12,304 nt of DNA from an uncultured Eubacteriales bacterium (GTDB lineage Bacteria > Bacillota > Clostridia > Lachnospirales > Lachnospiraceae). The DNA lies in assembly GCA_900549105.1 (NCBI GenBank), contig URND01000091.1, positions 1 to 12,304 of the forward strand, read 5' to 3'. Each line of letters starts with the position of its first letter. Position 1 is the stretch's first letter. The notes below the pieces were generated by a model. The model was not told the DNA's origin. It saw nothing but the letters and a program-made list of their open reading frames with translations, and searched no databases. Positions 1-7,387 of the stretch are shown here, in pieces. Both the position numbers and the translations under genes were made by a program.

Positions 1-3000
1 CACACCGCAGCTTACGCTGATATAGCGCTGCTGGCTGTCTCTGTTGACGGAAGACAGGCCCGTGCGCTCTGAGATTTCCGCAATATCGGACAGGGCAACC
101 TCTTCTTCCTCCCCGGCCTGATTGGTTGAGGTCAGTTTCAGGTCACGCACATCCTGGCGCGTCATACTCTCATTGGCTTCATCCCGGACATAAATGCTGT
201 AATCCTCCGTATCCGTTGACAGCGTTGCCGATGAGGTCGCTGAGCCCACTACCGCAGCAACCTGCTGATATACCTGGGCAACTGTCAGATTATGGAGCAT
301 AGCCTCCTTCTTATTGACGGTGACACGAAGTTCCGGCGACGGATTTTCCTGCCCATCCGAAACATCCGCCGTACCTTCTATTTTTTCAAGTATCCCGGCG
401 TAGTCCGATGCAATCTGCTGAAGGACGTCCAAATCTTTACCTTTAATCATTACGCTGATTCCTGCCCCGCCCAGAGCGGACATATCCATGGTAGAACCGC
501 TGGCCGTCACTTCACAGTCCATATCCGCTGTCATTTTTTCAATCTCCGCGGCCACCTCATTGCTGGTCATACTCCGCTCGTCTTTCAAAATAACATACAT
601 GGAAATCGAATCTGTCTCTGTCGTTGCCATGGAGGACATCATACTCAGGCCGGAGCCGAGCATCGCCCCCACATCATCCACGTCATCCAATGTCTGAATA
701 CGCGTCATTATCTCATCAGAAACCGCCACGGCCTCATCAAAGGTTGTTTCATCATCCAGCGCCACGCTGACAGATATCTGCGGCGAATCCGTTGTCCCCA
801 TAAATTCCATACCCCGGGAAAGAATTCCCGCCATACTTCCCGCAAGGAGAGCAAAAACTCCAATCAATAAAAACGCTTTATGTTTTAATGACCAGCGCAG
901 AGCGCTTTCATACTTATCCAATACCTTATCAAAAAAGGCAAACTGTTTGTTTGTGTTCTTTTTCAGCATTTTGGAGGACAGCATCGGAACTACCGTCAGA
1001 GCTACCACAAGGCTGGCCAGAAGAGAGTAGGCAATAGTCAATACCAAATCGACAAATAACTGCCGGGTAATACCCTCCGTGAATACGATCGGCGCCCAGA
1101 TACATATGGTTGTCAGGGTGGACGCAATAATCGCTCCCATAACCTGTTTTGCCCCCTGAATTGCCGCCTTTCTCACCGGCAGGCCTTCTCCGCGCAGCCG
1201 GTATATGTTTTCAATAACAACAATGGAGTTATCCACCAGCATACCAACGCCAAGCGCCAGGCCGGACAGGGAAATAATATTCATCGTTACCCCGGTAAAA
1301 TACATCAGCACAACAGCAAAAAGAACGCTGACCGGAATGGAAACCGCCACGATAAAGGTTGGTTTTATATCTTTTAAGAACAGGAAGAGGACAATAATCG
1401 CCAGAATGGCTCCGATAACCAGATTGCTCAACACGGATTCGATAACCATATCGATATAAATCCCCTGGTCCATTAACGGCGTCATCTCAAGGCCATATTC
1501 AGCCACCTTATCCGAAGCCATGTATTCGCGTACCCGGCGGGCCACATCCGCCGTGGAATAACCATTCTGTTTTTCCACAGAAATCAAAATCCCCGGCGCT
1601 CCATTCATCTTTGCATAGACTTCCGAGCTGTTGTCCACAATAGCCACATCGGCCACATCTTTCAGATAAACCGTTTCCAATCCCTGTTCGGATAAATCCA
1701 TCAGTACAAGATTCTCAATATCTTCAATGCCGCCAAGTTTATCGCCGACACGCACCATATAATCCCTGCCGTCTTCCGTCACATAACCGGCCGGCATGGA
1801 GAAATTCTGAGCTGTCAGAATACCTTTAACCATATCAATAGTCAAAATCTTTCGAACATCCGAGCTGTCCAGTGTGGAATCTCTCGTCTCATTCAACTGG
1901 TTCTGCGCTTCCTCAAGCTGTGTCTCGCCCATGGCGATTTTCGCATCGGCCGTACTCATTTCCACAGTCGCCAACGCCTTATTTTTACTCAATTCAGAAG
2001 CCGCCTGGGAAAGTGTTTTTTTGCCGGCTGCCACTTCTGACTCCGCCTGGGCAATGGCCGCCTTTCCCTGCTCAATCGCAGCCTTTCCCGTGGCAATCTG
2101 AGACCGCAGTTCATCCAGAGACTCCTTCCGGGATTCAAAAGCCTCTTTTAAAACGGCCAGTTCTGCCAGTTTCGCCGCCACATCTCCGGATGCACCGGTG
2201 AATTCAGAAATTGAAGCGTCCAACTGGGCCAATTCTGCCGGAATCTGCTCCCTCCGGGTCTCAATCTCCGATACCTGGGCCTGAATCTCCGACAACTGGG
2301 CCTTTAAGGTCTCCAGCCTTACTTTATCTTCCTCTGAAATATTTTCCTGTTTTTCAAGTTCCTCAATGGAAGCCTGCAAAGTACTCAATGTATTGACCAG
2401 TTCCGCATAAGCCGCCTGGCCCTCCTCCGATTCAAGAGCCGCCTTTTCCGCCTCCAGGGCCGCCTTTTTAGCAGCCAGCTCCGAAGCCTGGGAGGCATAC
2501 TGCTCTGCCAGAGCATTTAACTCACTCTCCTGGGCTTGAAGACTTTGATATTCTTCTTCGGCCTTCGCTAAAATGCCTTCCATCTGAAGCAATTCTGCCT
2601 CTTTTTCTTCCAACTGGGCTTTTTTGATGGCAATTTCATTTTCACCTTTAGCCAGCTCCGACTGGGCGGAGGATATCTGGCTTTCCGCCCCGGCCAACTG
2701 TTCTGCCGCCGTCTTCTTTCCGCTTTCAAGCTGGCTCTTGCCATTCTCGAGTTCTGACCTGGCCGAATCCAGTTCTCCCTGGGCCTCATCAAATTTTTCA
2801 TTAATTTTCCCTGTAAGCCGGTCATTTAAATCGGCCAGCTTCTCCTCATCCAAAAGGACCTGAACTGAAGATTCAATCAGCCCCGACGCTGAAACAGAAG
2901 CTACGCCATCCATACTGTTAATATCTGAACTGACTTTATCATTATAGATTTTGCTGACTTCCTCCGTCGTCATTCCCTCGCCGGATACCGCCGCCATCAT

Positions 3001-3408
3001 TACCGGCATCATATCCGGATTCAATTTCATAATAATCGGCGTTCCAACCTCATCCGGCCAATAGGATGCAATCAAATCCAGGCTTTCCCGCATCTCAATT
3101 GTCACCGAATCCATGTTGGCATCCGTGTTGAACTCAAGTACGACCAGCGAATAATTCTCGCTGGATGTGGAGCTGATATGCTTAATATTGCTGACCGTCG
3201 CCATCGACGATTCAATCGGAGCCGTCACCACCGTTTCTACCTGCTCCGGGCTGGCCCCCTGATAGGTGGTCATTACAATCGCATAGGGGAGATTCATACT
3301 CGGCAATAAATCCGTTGATAATTTCGTAAAAGCTACAAAGCCAAGGATAATGACGATGATAACTCCCACTACAACCGTATAAGGCTTTTTTACACTAAAT
3401 CGCGGCAT
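1..3408 (-). CDS. RND-family transporter permease with a long coiled-coil insertion (C-terminus beyond window)
   Basis: I translated this frame across the whole interval: 1136 codons with no stop, running off the window at position 1. The ATG at 3408 follows a GGAGG seven bases upstream. Residues 11-30 form TM1, followed by the porter domain. Residues about 657-816 contain TM2-TM6, including TM4 with GMLVDNSIVVIENIY (about 722-736), the hallmark RND proton-relay helix. TM7 is near 840-856, and the second porter half then begins. The protein belongs to the HAE1/AcrB-like RND superfamily, proton-driven pumps of the cytoplasmic membrane. Two things are odd. TM4 has Asp-Asn (D726, N727) where AcrB has Asp-Asp. 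In addition, residues about 197-512 are an Ala/Glu/Gln/Lys-rich coiled coil inserted at the position of AcrB's docking subdomain. Exported substrate is unknown. No adaptor (MFP) gene is adjacent on the upstream side. Family call is firm, function is not. Confidence 0.93.
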   Translation of the reverse strand, partial: MPRFSVKKPYTVVVGVIIVIILGFVAFTKLSTDLLPSMNLPYAIVMTTYQGASPEQVETVVTAPIESSMATVSNIKHISSTSSENYSLVVLEFNTDANMDSVTIEMRESLDLIASYWPDEVGTPIIMKLNPDMMPVMMAAVSGEGMTTEEVSKIYNDKVSSDINSMDGVASVSASGLIESSVQVLLDEEKLADLNDRLTGKINEKFDEAQGELDSARSELENGKSQLESGKKTAAEQLAGAESQISSAQSELAKGENEIAIKKAQLEEKEAELLQMEGILAKAEEEYQSLQAQESELNALAEQYASQASELAAKKAALEAEKAALESEEGQAAYAELVNTLSTLQASIEELEKQENISEEDKVRLETLKAQLSEIQAQVSEIETRREQIPAELAQLDASISEFTGASGDVAAKLAELAVLKEAFESRKESLDELRSQIATGKAAIEQGKAAIAQAESEVAAGKKTLSQAASELSKNKALATVEMSTADAKIAMGETQLEEAQNQLNETRDSTLDSSDVRKILTIDMVKGILTAQNFSMPAGYVTEDGRDYMVRVGDKLGGIEDIENLVLMDLSEQGLETVYLKDVADVAIVDNSSEVYAKMNGAPGILISVEKQNGYSTADVARRVREYMASDKVAEYGLEMTPLMDQGIYIDMVIESVLSNLVIGAILAIIVLFLFLKDIKPTFIVAVSIPVSVLFAVVLMYFTGVTMNIISLSGLALGVGMLVDNSIVVIENIYRLRGEGLPVRKAAIQGAKQVMGAIIASTLTTICIWAPIVFTEGITRQLFVDLVLTIAYSLLASLVVALTVVPMLSSKMLKKNTNKQFAFFDKVLDKYESALRWSLKHKAFLLIGVFALLAGSMAGILSRGMEFMGTTDSPQISVSVALDDETTFDEAVAVSDEIMTRIQTLDDVDDVGAMLGSGLSMMSSMATTETDSISMYVILKDERSMTSNEVAAEIEKMTADMDCEVTASGSTMDMSALGGAGISVMIKGKDLDVLQQIASDYAGILEKIEGTADVSDGQENPSPELRVTVNKKEAMLHNLTVAQVYQQVAAVVGSATSSATLSTDTEDYSIYVRDEANESMTRQDVRDLKLTSTNQAGEEEEVALSDIAEISERTGLSSVNRDSQQRYISVSCGV

Positions 3409-3452
3409 TTTTTGTCCTCCTTTTGCTGCACGCTTTTTGCTGTCTTTTTCCG

Positions 3453-3470
3453 TCCGACCAGTCGGTCGGA
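3453..3470. promoter_or_regulatory. TetR-type operator candidate for the RND gene
   Basis: A perfect inverted repeat, tccgacc-agtc-ggtcgga (7-bp arms, 4-base spacer), lies just downstream of the predicted -10 box and about 45 bases upstream of the RND start codon. GACC..GGTC dyads of this type are typical TetR-family operators, and TetR repressors commonly control efflux pumps. The position would block transcription initiation or early elongation. No tetR gene is in the window, so the regulator would have to be encoded elsewhere, possibly beyond position 1. Confidence 0.6.
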
Positions 3471-3481
3471 ATTTGTATTCG

Positions 3482-3510
3482 ATTATATCATCACCACCTG
3501 CAGAACACAA
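3482..3510 (-). promoter_or_regulatory. Sigma-A-type promoter of the RND gene
   Basis: On the minus strand a -35 TTGTGT (3505-3510) is separated by exactly 17 bases from a consensus -10 TATAAT (3482-3487). Transcription would start near 3475, giving a leader of about 65 bases that contains the TetR-like dyad. The promoter follows the terminator of the upstream cytidylate-kinase-like gene, so the RND gene is its own transcription unit. Confidence 0.65.
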
Positions 3511-3540
3511 CCTTTTTTCAAATTTTAATTCTTTGCAAAT

Positions 3541-3583
3541 AAAAAGTGCAGAGTTTTAATCATTTATTAAGACTCTGCACTTT
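3541..3583 (-). terminator. Rho-independent terminator after the cytidylate-kinase-like gene
   Basis: An uninterrupted 12-bp stem (3543-3554 with 3572-3583, aaagtgcagagt/actctgcacttt) extends inward through one G-U pair and five further pairs to a 5-base loop (3561-3565). Reading the minus strand, the stem is followed by a short T run. It begins 13 bases after the TGA stop of the gene at 3597. It closes the MATE/cytidylate-kinase-like unit and insulates the RND promoter. Confidence 0.85.
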
Positions 3584-3596
3584 GATTTATTCATAT

Positions 3597-4214
3597 TCAG
3601 CTGTTTTTCACAGCTTCGGCTATCATATTCACGGCGCCCTCGATGCCAAATCTGGAACTGGAAATGGACATATCATAGGAGGCGCTTCGTCCCCACTTTG
3701 CTTCGCTGTAATAATTATGATAACTTGCACGGCGTTTATCGATTTTATTCATTAAGCTTTCCGCCCGCCTTCTGTCAATATTCTGACGCTTCATAATCCG
3801 CTCTATCCGGTCATCCTTATCCGCATGAATAAAGACGGAAATCACACCTTCAAAGTTCTCAAGAACCGATTCGGCACACCGCCCGATAAAAATGCAGGAG
3901 CCCTCCGATGCCAGTTTACGAATCGTACGGCTCTGCATCATGAACAGGCTGTCATTTGTCAGATAATCCATCGATGCGATCATCGCCGCATCCGCCGTCG
4001 GATTCCCGGAACAAAAACCATTTAAAAGCCAACTGGTACGTTTTTCATCTGCATTTTCAAATAAAGACTGGGCCAGACCGGAATCGATGGCCGTCTGCTT
4101 TAACAGCACCTTGTCATAACACGGAATCCCCAATTTTTCGGACAGCTTTTCACCAATCTCCCGGCCGCCGCTGCCATACTCCCGTCCAATACAAATAATT
4201 ACTTTTTCTGCCAT
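3597..4214 (-). CDS. Cytidylate-kinase-like protein (Cytidylate_kin2 family)
   Basis: This 205-residue cytosolic protein starts at an ATG with GGGGAG seven bases upstream. The N-terminus has a P-loop-like segment GREYGSGGREIG (about residues 9-20) followed by EKLGIPCYDK. There is a central FIGRCAE motif, an Arg-rich lid region (MKRQNIDRRRAESLMNKIDK) and YYSEAKWG, all as in the Cytidylate_kin2 group common in Firmicutes. It is not the canonical Cmk, and its nucleotide substrate is not known. It lies 22 bp downstream of the MATE gene on the same strand and ahead of a strong terminator, so the two are probably co-transcribed. Whether they share a function cannot be told from sequence. Confidence 0.88.
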   Translation of the reverse strand: MAEKVIICIGREYGSGGREIGEKLSEKLGIPCYDKVLLKQTAIDSGLAQSLFENADEKRTSWLLNGFCSGNPTADAAMIASMDYLTNDSLFMMQSRTIRKLASEGSCIFIGRCAESVLENFEGVISVFIHADKDDRIERIMKRQNIDRRRAESLMNKIDKRRASYHNYYSEAKWGRSASYDMSISSSRFGIEGAVNMIAEAVKNS

Positions 4215-4236
4215 ACCATAGCTCCCCTTCCATTAA

Positions 4237-5586
4237 TTACTCTGCTTTGAATTTATCTGCCCATTTACCGCGCCAGTAAAAGAAAACTGACAGCACTGCA
4301 GCAATGAACCAGCCAACCGGCCAGGACAGCCAGATTCCTGTTGCCTCGAAGACTGCCGCCAATATGTAGGATAAGATGACCCTTAAAACCAAATCGGTAA
4401 AGGTGGCGACCATAAAGGAAAACATCGCCCCTGCTCCCCGGAGCATTCCATCAACCACAAGCTTAATGGAAATGACAAAATAAAACGGGGATACAATTTT
4501 AAGAAAGGTAATCCCTGTGTTTAACGCCACCGCAGACGCATCATCGCTCATAAATAATTGTACCATATTCTGGCCAAAAATAAAGAAGGCAATGAAAAAT
4601 GGTACCGCCGTCAGCAAGCCCATCTTCACCCCGGCGCTCAAGCCCTTCTTTGCCCTGTCCACTTTACCTGCCCCGAGATTCTGGGCCGTAAAACTGGATA
4701 CGCCATTTCCAAGAGTTGTAAAACAGGTGATTGAGAAGGTATTCAGCTTAATAGCGGCCGAATATCCCGCAATAACGGATGAGCCGAAGGAATTCACCAG
4801 GCTCTGAATAAAAATATTGCCCACCGATACAAAGCTTTGCTGTAAAATACTTGGAATTGCAATGATGCTGATTTTTCTCAGCATTGCAAAAGAAAAAATC
4901 TCATACTTTTCTTTTGTCTCCACAGTTCGGAGCCGTTTTATCAACGTTAAAAGGGCAAGTACACAGGCAATTCCCTGGGCAATAAATGTCGCCCAGGCCA
5001 CGCCGGCCACTCCCCAGTGAAATCCGGCGACAAACCAGGTATCCAGGGCAATATTCCCCAGCGATGAGCCAATCAGAAAATAGAGGGGCGTTTTCGAATC
5101 TCCCAATGAGGTGAATATACCCGTAGCCACATTATATAAAAACAGAAAAAGAAAACCGCCGATATAAATCCTCAGATATAAAGCGCCGTCGGCAAAAATA
5201 TTTTCCGGCGTATGTATCATCTGCATCAATCCCTGAGAGCCCAAAAGTCCGGCGGCCATGAGGACGAGGGATAAAACAAAAGAGGACAGCAGGGTTGTAA
5301 ATACGGCTGTTTTCATTTTTCCATATTCTTTAGCGCCAAAAAGCTGCGAGATTACGACAGCGCAGCCGATATTGCTTCCCACGGCAATCGCCATAAAAAT
5401 CATGGTGATTGGATAGGATGCGCCGACGGCAGCCAATGCGTTCTCCCCGGCAAATTTTCCTGCAATGACACTGTCTGCAATATTATACAACTGCTGAAAC
5501 ACCACGCTGATAAACATCGGGATGGTGAACCGCCAGAGCACTTTCTGCGGATTGCCTTCAGTCAAATCTTTTATCATGTTTTTCAT
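4237..5586 (-). CDS. MATE-family multidrug/Na+ antiporter
   Basis: This 449-residue integral membrane protein has about 12 hydrophobic segments and the usual length of the family. The N-terminal stretch with FTIPMFISVVFQQLYNIADS and the following VIAGKFAGENALAAVGASYP is typical of MATE exporters of the NorM/DinF superfamily, which use Na+ or H+ gradients to expel cationic compounds. Substrate cannot be predicted. The start is ambiguous: AAGGGAAGG directly abuts the ATG at 5586, while the next in-frame ATG (5577, Met4) has a better-spaced GAAGG. The gene is divergent from the LysR gene across a 114-bp intergenic region and heads a two-gene unit with the cytidylate-kinase-like gene. Confidence 0.95.
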   Translation of the reverse strand: MKNMIKDLTEGNPQKVLWRFTIPMFISVVFQQLYNIADSVIAGKFAGENALAAVGASYPITMIFMAIAVGSNIGCAVVISQLFGAKEYGKMKTAVFTTLLSSFVLSLVLMAAGLLGSQGLMQMIHTPENIFADGALYLRIYIGGFLFLFLYNVATGIFTSLGDSKTPLYFLIGSSLGNIALDTWFVAGFHWGVAGVAWATFIAQGIACVLALLTLIKRLRTVETKEKYEIFSFAMLRKISIIAIPSILQQSFVSVGNIFIQSLVNSFGSSVIAGYSAAIKLNTFSITCFTTLGNGVSSFTAQNLGAGKVDRAKKGLSAGVKMGLLTAVPFFIAFFIFGQNMVQLFMSDDASAVALNTGITFLKIVSPFYFVISIKLVVDGMLRGAGAMFSFMVATFTDLVLRVILSYILAAVFEATGIWLSWPVGWFIAAVLSVFFYWRGKWADKFKAE

Positions 5587-5622
5587 CCTTCCCTTATTGC
5601 TTTTATTTCCGAAGGGAATTAT

Positions 5623-5651
5623 ACTATAAAAAAATCAATAAATAAAATCAA
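5623..5651 (-). promoter_or_regulatory. Candidate promoter of the MATE gene
   Basis: On the minus strand TTGATT (5646-5651) and TATAGT (5623-5628) are 17 bases apart, 37 bases or more upstream of the MATE start. An overlapping perfect TATAAT (5618-5623) is an alternative -10, but with a poor -35. The region is very A/T-rich, so the exact boxes are uncertain. Confidence 0.45.
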
Positions 5652-5661
5652 TGAATTTTAT
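5642..5661. promoter_or_regulatory. Inverted repeat between MATE and lysR, candidate LysR-type operator
   Basis: The arms ataaaat (5642-5648) and attttat (5655-5661) are perfect inverted copies around a 6-base spacer. The repeat overlaps the proposed MATE -35 box and lies about 40 bases upstream of the lysR start. LysR-type regulators commonly bind such A/T dyads between themselves and a divergent target. High A/T content makes chance dyads likely, so confidence is moderate to low. Confidence 0.4.
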
Positions 5662-5700
5662 ATAGTCCATTAATGCTGTTTATGGAAAGGATGCCCCTTT

Positions 5701-6600
5701 ATGAATTTTGATTTCTATCGAACCTTTTATTATGTCGGAAAATATCAGAATATCACAGCCGCCGCCAAGGCCCTTTATGTCACCCAGCCTTCCGTCACCC
5801 ACGCCATCCAGTCTCTGGAGCAGGAGCTTGGCTGCCCTTTATTTATCCGTTCCCAAAAGGGCGTCCGCTTCACGCCGGAGGGTGAAAAATTTTATGCCTC
5901 GGTTGCCTCAGCCTGTGAAACTATTTTTCAGGCGGAAGCCAGTCTCGAAGCGGCTAAAAATCTCTCAGAAGGGCTTGTAGCCATCGGCGCCAGCGAGACG
6001 ACGCTGCATTATTATCTCATTCCGATTCTCGCCGATTTTCAAAAAAAACATCCGGGAATCCGTTTAAAACTTTTTAACGCCAACACCCCGGAAATGCTTC
6101 AGGAAATATTGAGCGGACATATTGATTTTGCTGTTCTTGTCGTCAATAACGGCTATAACCATGAGGATTTATCCGTCACCCATTTAACCGATTTTCAGGA
6201 TATTATGATTGCCGGAAAGGCTTTTTCCGGGCTGCGGGGGCGCGCCGTCACTTTGGAAGAGCTGATGGATTATCCCCTTGTATCTATGGAAAAGGGAACG
6301 ATGACACGGCAGTTTTTTGATGACTTTTTCCGCAATTACAATCTCATCCCCGAACCGGATATCGAGTTGGCTACCACGGATTTAATTGTCCCGATTATCC
6401 GCGGCGGACTGGGCATCGGCATGGTGCCCGAACCCTTTGCCGCAGAATCCCTGTCCAAGGGTGAAATTTTTAAGCTTACTTTAGAGAAAGAGATTCCCCG
6501 CCGTGAAATCTGTCTGATAAAAAAGAAAAAGGCCTCCCTTTCCCTTATCGGAGAAGCCTTTATTCAATATCTTCTGTCAGATAATCGACAAGTTCCTTAA
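5701..6600 (+). CDS. LysR-family transcriptional regulator
   Basis: This 299-residue protein has the usual length of the family. The N-terminal winged helix-turn-helix (about residues 1-60) contains the characteristic segments NITAAAKALYVTQPSVTHAI and LEQELGCPLFIR, and FTPEGEKFY follows. The rest is the periplasmic-binding-protein-like effector domain (about 90-295). AAGGA lies about nine bases before the ATG. The divergent MATE gene is the likely target, by neighbourhood. The 3' end overlaps the 3' end of the convergent pduV/eutP gene by 41 bases, and its Lys-rich codons near 6519-6530 form, on the other strand, the T tract of the BMC operon terminator. No clear terminator of its own was seen. 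Confidence 0.95.
   Translation: MNFDFYRTFYYVGKYQNITAAAKALYVTQPSVTHAIQSLEQELGCPLFIRSQKGVRFTPEGEKFYASVASACETIFQAEASLEAAKNLSEGLVAIGASETTLHYYLIPILADFQKKHPGIRLKLFNANTPEMLQEILSGHIDFAVLVVNNGYNHEDLSVTHLTDFQDIMIAGKAFSGLRGRAVTLEELMDYPLVSMEKGTMTRQFFDDFFRNYNLIPEPDIELATTDLIVPIIRGGLGIGMVPEPFAAESLSKGEIFKLTLEKEIPRREICLIKKKKASLSLIGEAFIQYLLSDNRQVP
6519..6561 (-). terminator. Terminator of the BMC operon, embedded antisense in lysR
   Basis: Reading the minus strand, the TAA stop of the GTPase gene touches a hairpin made of 6556-6561 and 6550-6553 paired with 6528-6533 and 6534-6537. The stem has 10 pairs, a 2-base bulge and a 12-base loop. The hairpin is followed by TTTTT-C-TTTTTT. On the plus strand the tail is not T-rich, so the element works in one direction only. 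It lies wholly within the coding sequence of the convergent lysR. Confidence 0.7.
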
Positions 6601-7000
6601 TGCCCTCGCCGTTCAGACTGCATATTTTAAAAATCGGATGGGCGCCGGCCAGCGTCAGACTCTTTTCCGCCCGAATCCGCTGGGCCTCATCCTTAATCAA
6701 ATCACTTTTTGTGATCACGCCAACCATCGGTTTCTGGAACATGGCCTGAAGCCCCGGCGGAAGGGTGAAGGTCATATCTGTCGGATCCTGCAGCAAAAGC
6801 ACCACATCGGCTCCCAGGGCCGTCACTGCCAGCGCCTGATAAAACTGACGCCGCTCCACATATTCTCCCGGCGTATCAATGATATTATCCGTCACTTCCA
6901 ACGCCTGTGTCTTTTTATAACTGATGGCCTGATCCGTCAAATACTGGCACAATGTCGTTTTTCCGCAGGATACCTTTCCGATGAGCATTAATTTTTTCAT
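6560..7000 (-). CDS. pduV: EutP/PduV-family microcompartment GTPase
   Basis: This 146-residue small P-loop GTPase, the usual size for the family, follows a GGAGG five bases before the ATG. G1 is GKVSCGKTT (residues 8-16), G3 is DTPG (42-45) and G4 is TKSD (97-100). A CSLNGEG segment near 127-133 fits G5. In Salmonella, PduV associates with the outer shell through the shell protein PduU, encoded next to it; here too the PduU-type gene is directly upstream (12 bp). It is the last gene of the operon. EutP is the equivalent name in eut loci; the pduS-T-U-V order favours pduV. Nucleotide-dependent role in the compartment is not established. Confidence 0.9.
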   Translation of the reverse strand: MKKLMLIGKVSCGKTTLCQYLTDQAISYKKTQALEVTDNIIDTPGEYVERRQFYQALAVTALGADVVLLLQDPTDMTFTLPPGLQAMFQKPMVGVITKSDLIKDEAQRIRAEKSLTLAGAHPIFKICSLNGEGIKELVDYLTEDIE

Positions 7001-7012
7001 TTTTTCCTCCCA

Positions 7013-7381
7013 TCAGGTCCGGGTTATCTTGGCCGGACTAAATCCAAGGACATCTGCCAGCGTATCATTGACGGCAATCAACGCCGCCTCCACGCTGGAC
7101 ACATCGCCGCAGATAACCAATGAACCGCTGAAACGGTCCACAAATACAATTTCTACCGCCGCTGCCTTTGTCGCCACATCAGCGCCAATAATCGCCGCCT
7201 CACTCGGCGTGAGGGTCATAATTCCCAACGCTCCCCGATTATCTGTGATAACGCCCAGTTTCGTGTACAAATCCTCCTTTGGATTTGCAATCAGATGCGC
7301 CATGGTCGTCTGCTTACCGGGTACAAATTCCTGTATGATTCGCTGTTTATCTTCTTTAAAGAAATTTTCCACGCCGTTCAC
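7013..7381 (-). CDS. pduU: BMC shell protein, circularly permuted PduU/EutS type
   Basis: This 122-residue protein is a hexameric shell subunit. RIIQEFVPGKQ, AHLIANP, MTLTPSEAAIIGAD and DRFSGSLVI match the PduU/EutS family, and the C-terminus ITRT matches PduU more closely than EutS. In the family the permuted fold places an N-terminal strand that forms a small beta barrel capping the pore. The start is uncertain: there is no ATG before the conserved region, only GTG codons at 7381 and 7372, with a weak CCGAG ahead, six bases after the pduT stop. Translation probably depends on reinitiation from pduT. With the GTG at 7381 the protein has about ten extra residues before the usual DKQRIIQ start. 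Confidence 0.9.
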   Translation of the reverse strand: MNGVENFFKEDKQRIIQEFVPGKQTTMAHLIANPKEDLYTKLGVITDNRGALGIMTLTPSEAAIIGADVATKAAAVEIVFVDRFSGSLVICGDVSSVEAALIAVNDTLADVLGFSPAKITRT

Positions 7382-7387
7382 CTCGGA

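Noticed and set aside
292..870. 192-codon open frame on the plus strand opposite the RND gene
   Set aside because: Low-complexity His/Arg composition and no motif; the minus strand gives clear RND porter and TM sequence through the same bases.
1872..2820. Repetitive-looking DNA (recurrent ctgggc/gcctgg words) considered as a tandem repeat or CRISPR-like array
   Set aside because: The repetition is irregular and in frame; it comes from Ala-Gln and Lys-Ala codon runs of the coiled coil. There are no regular spacers.
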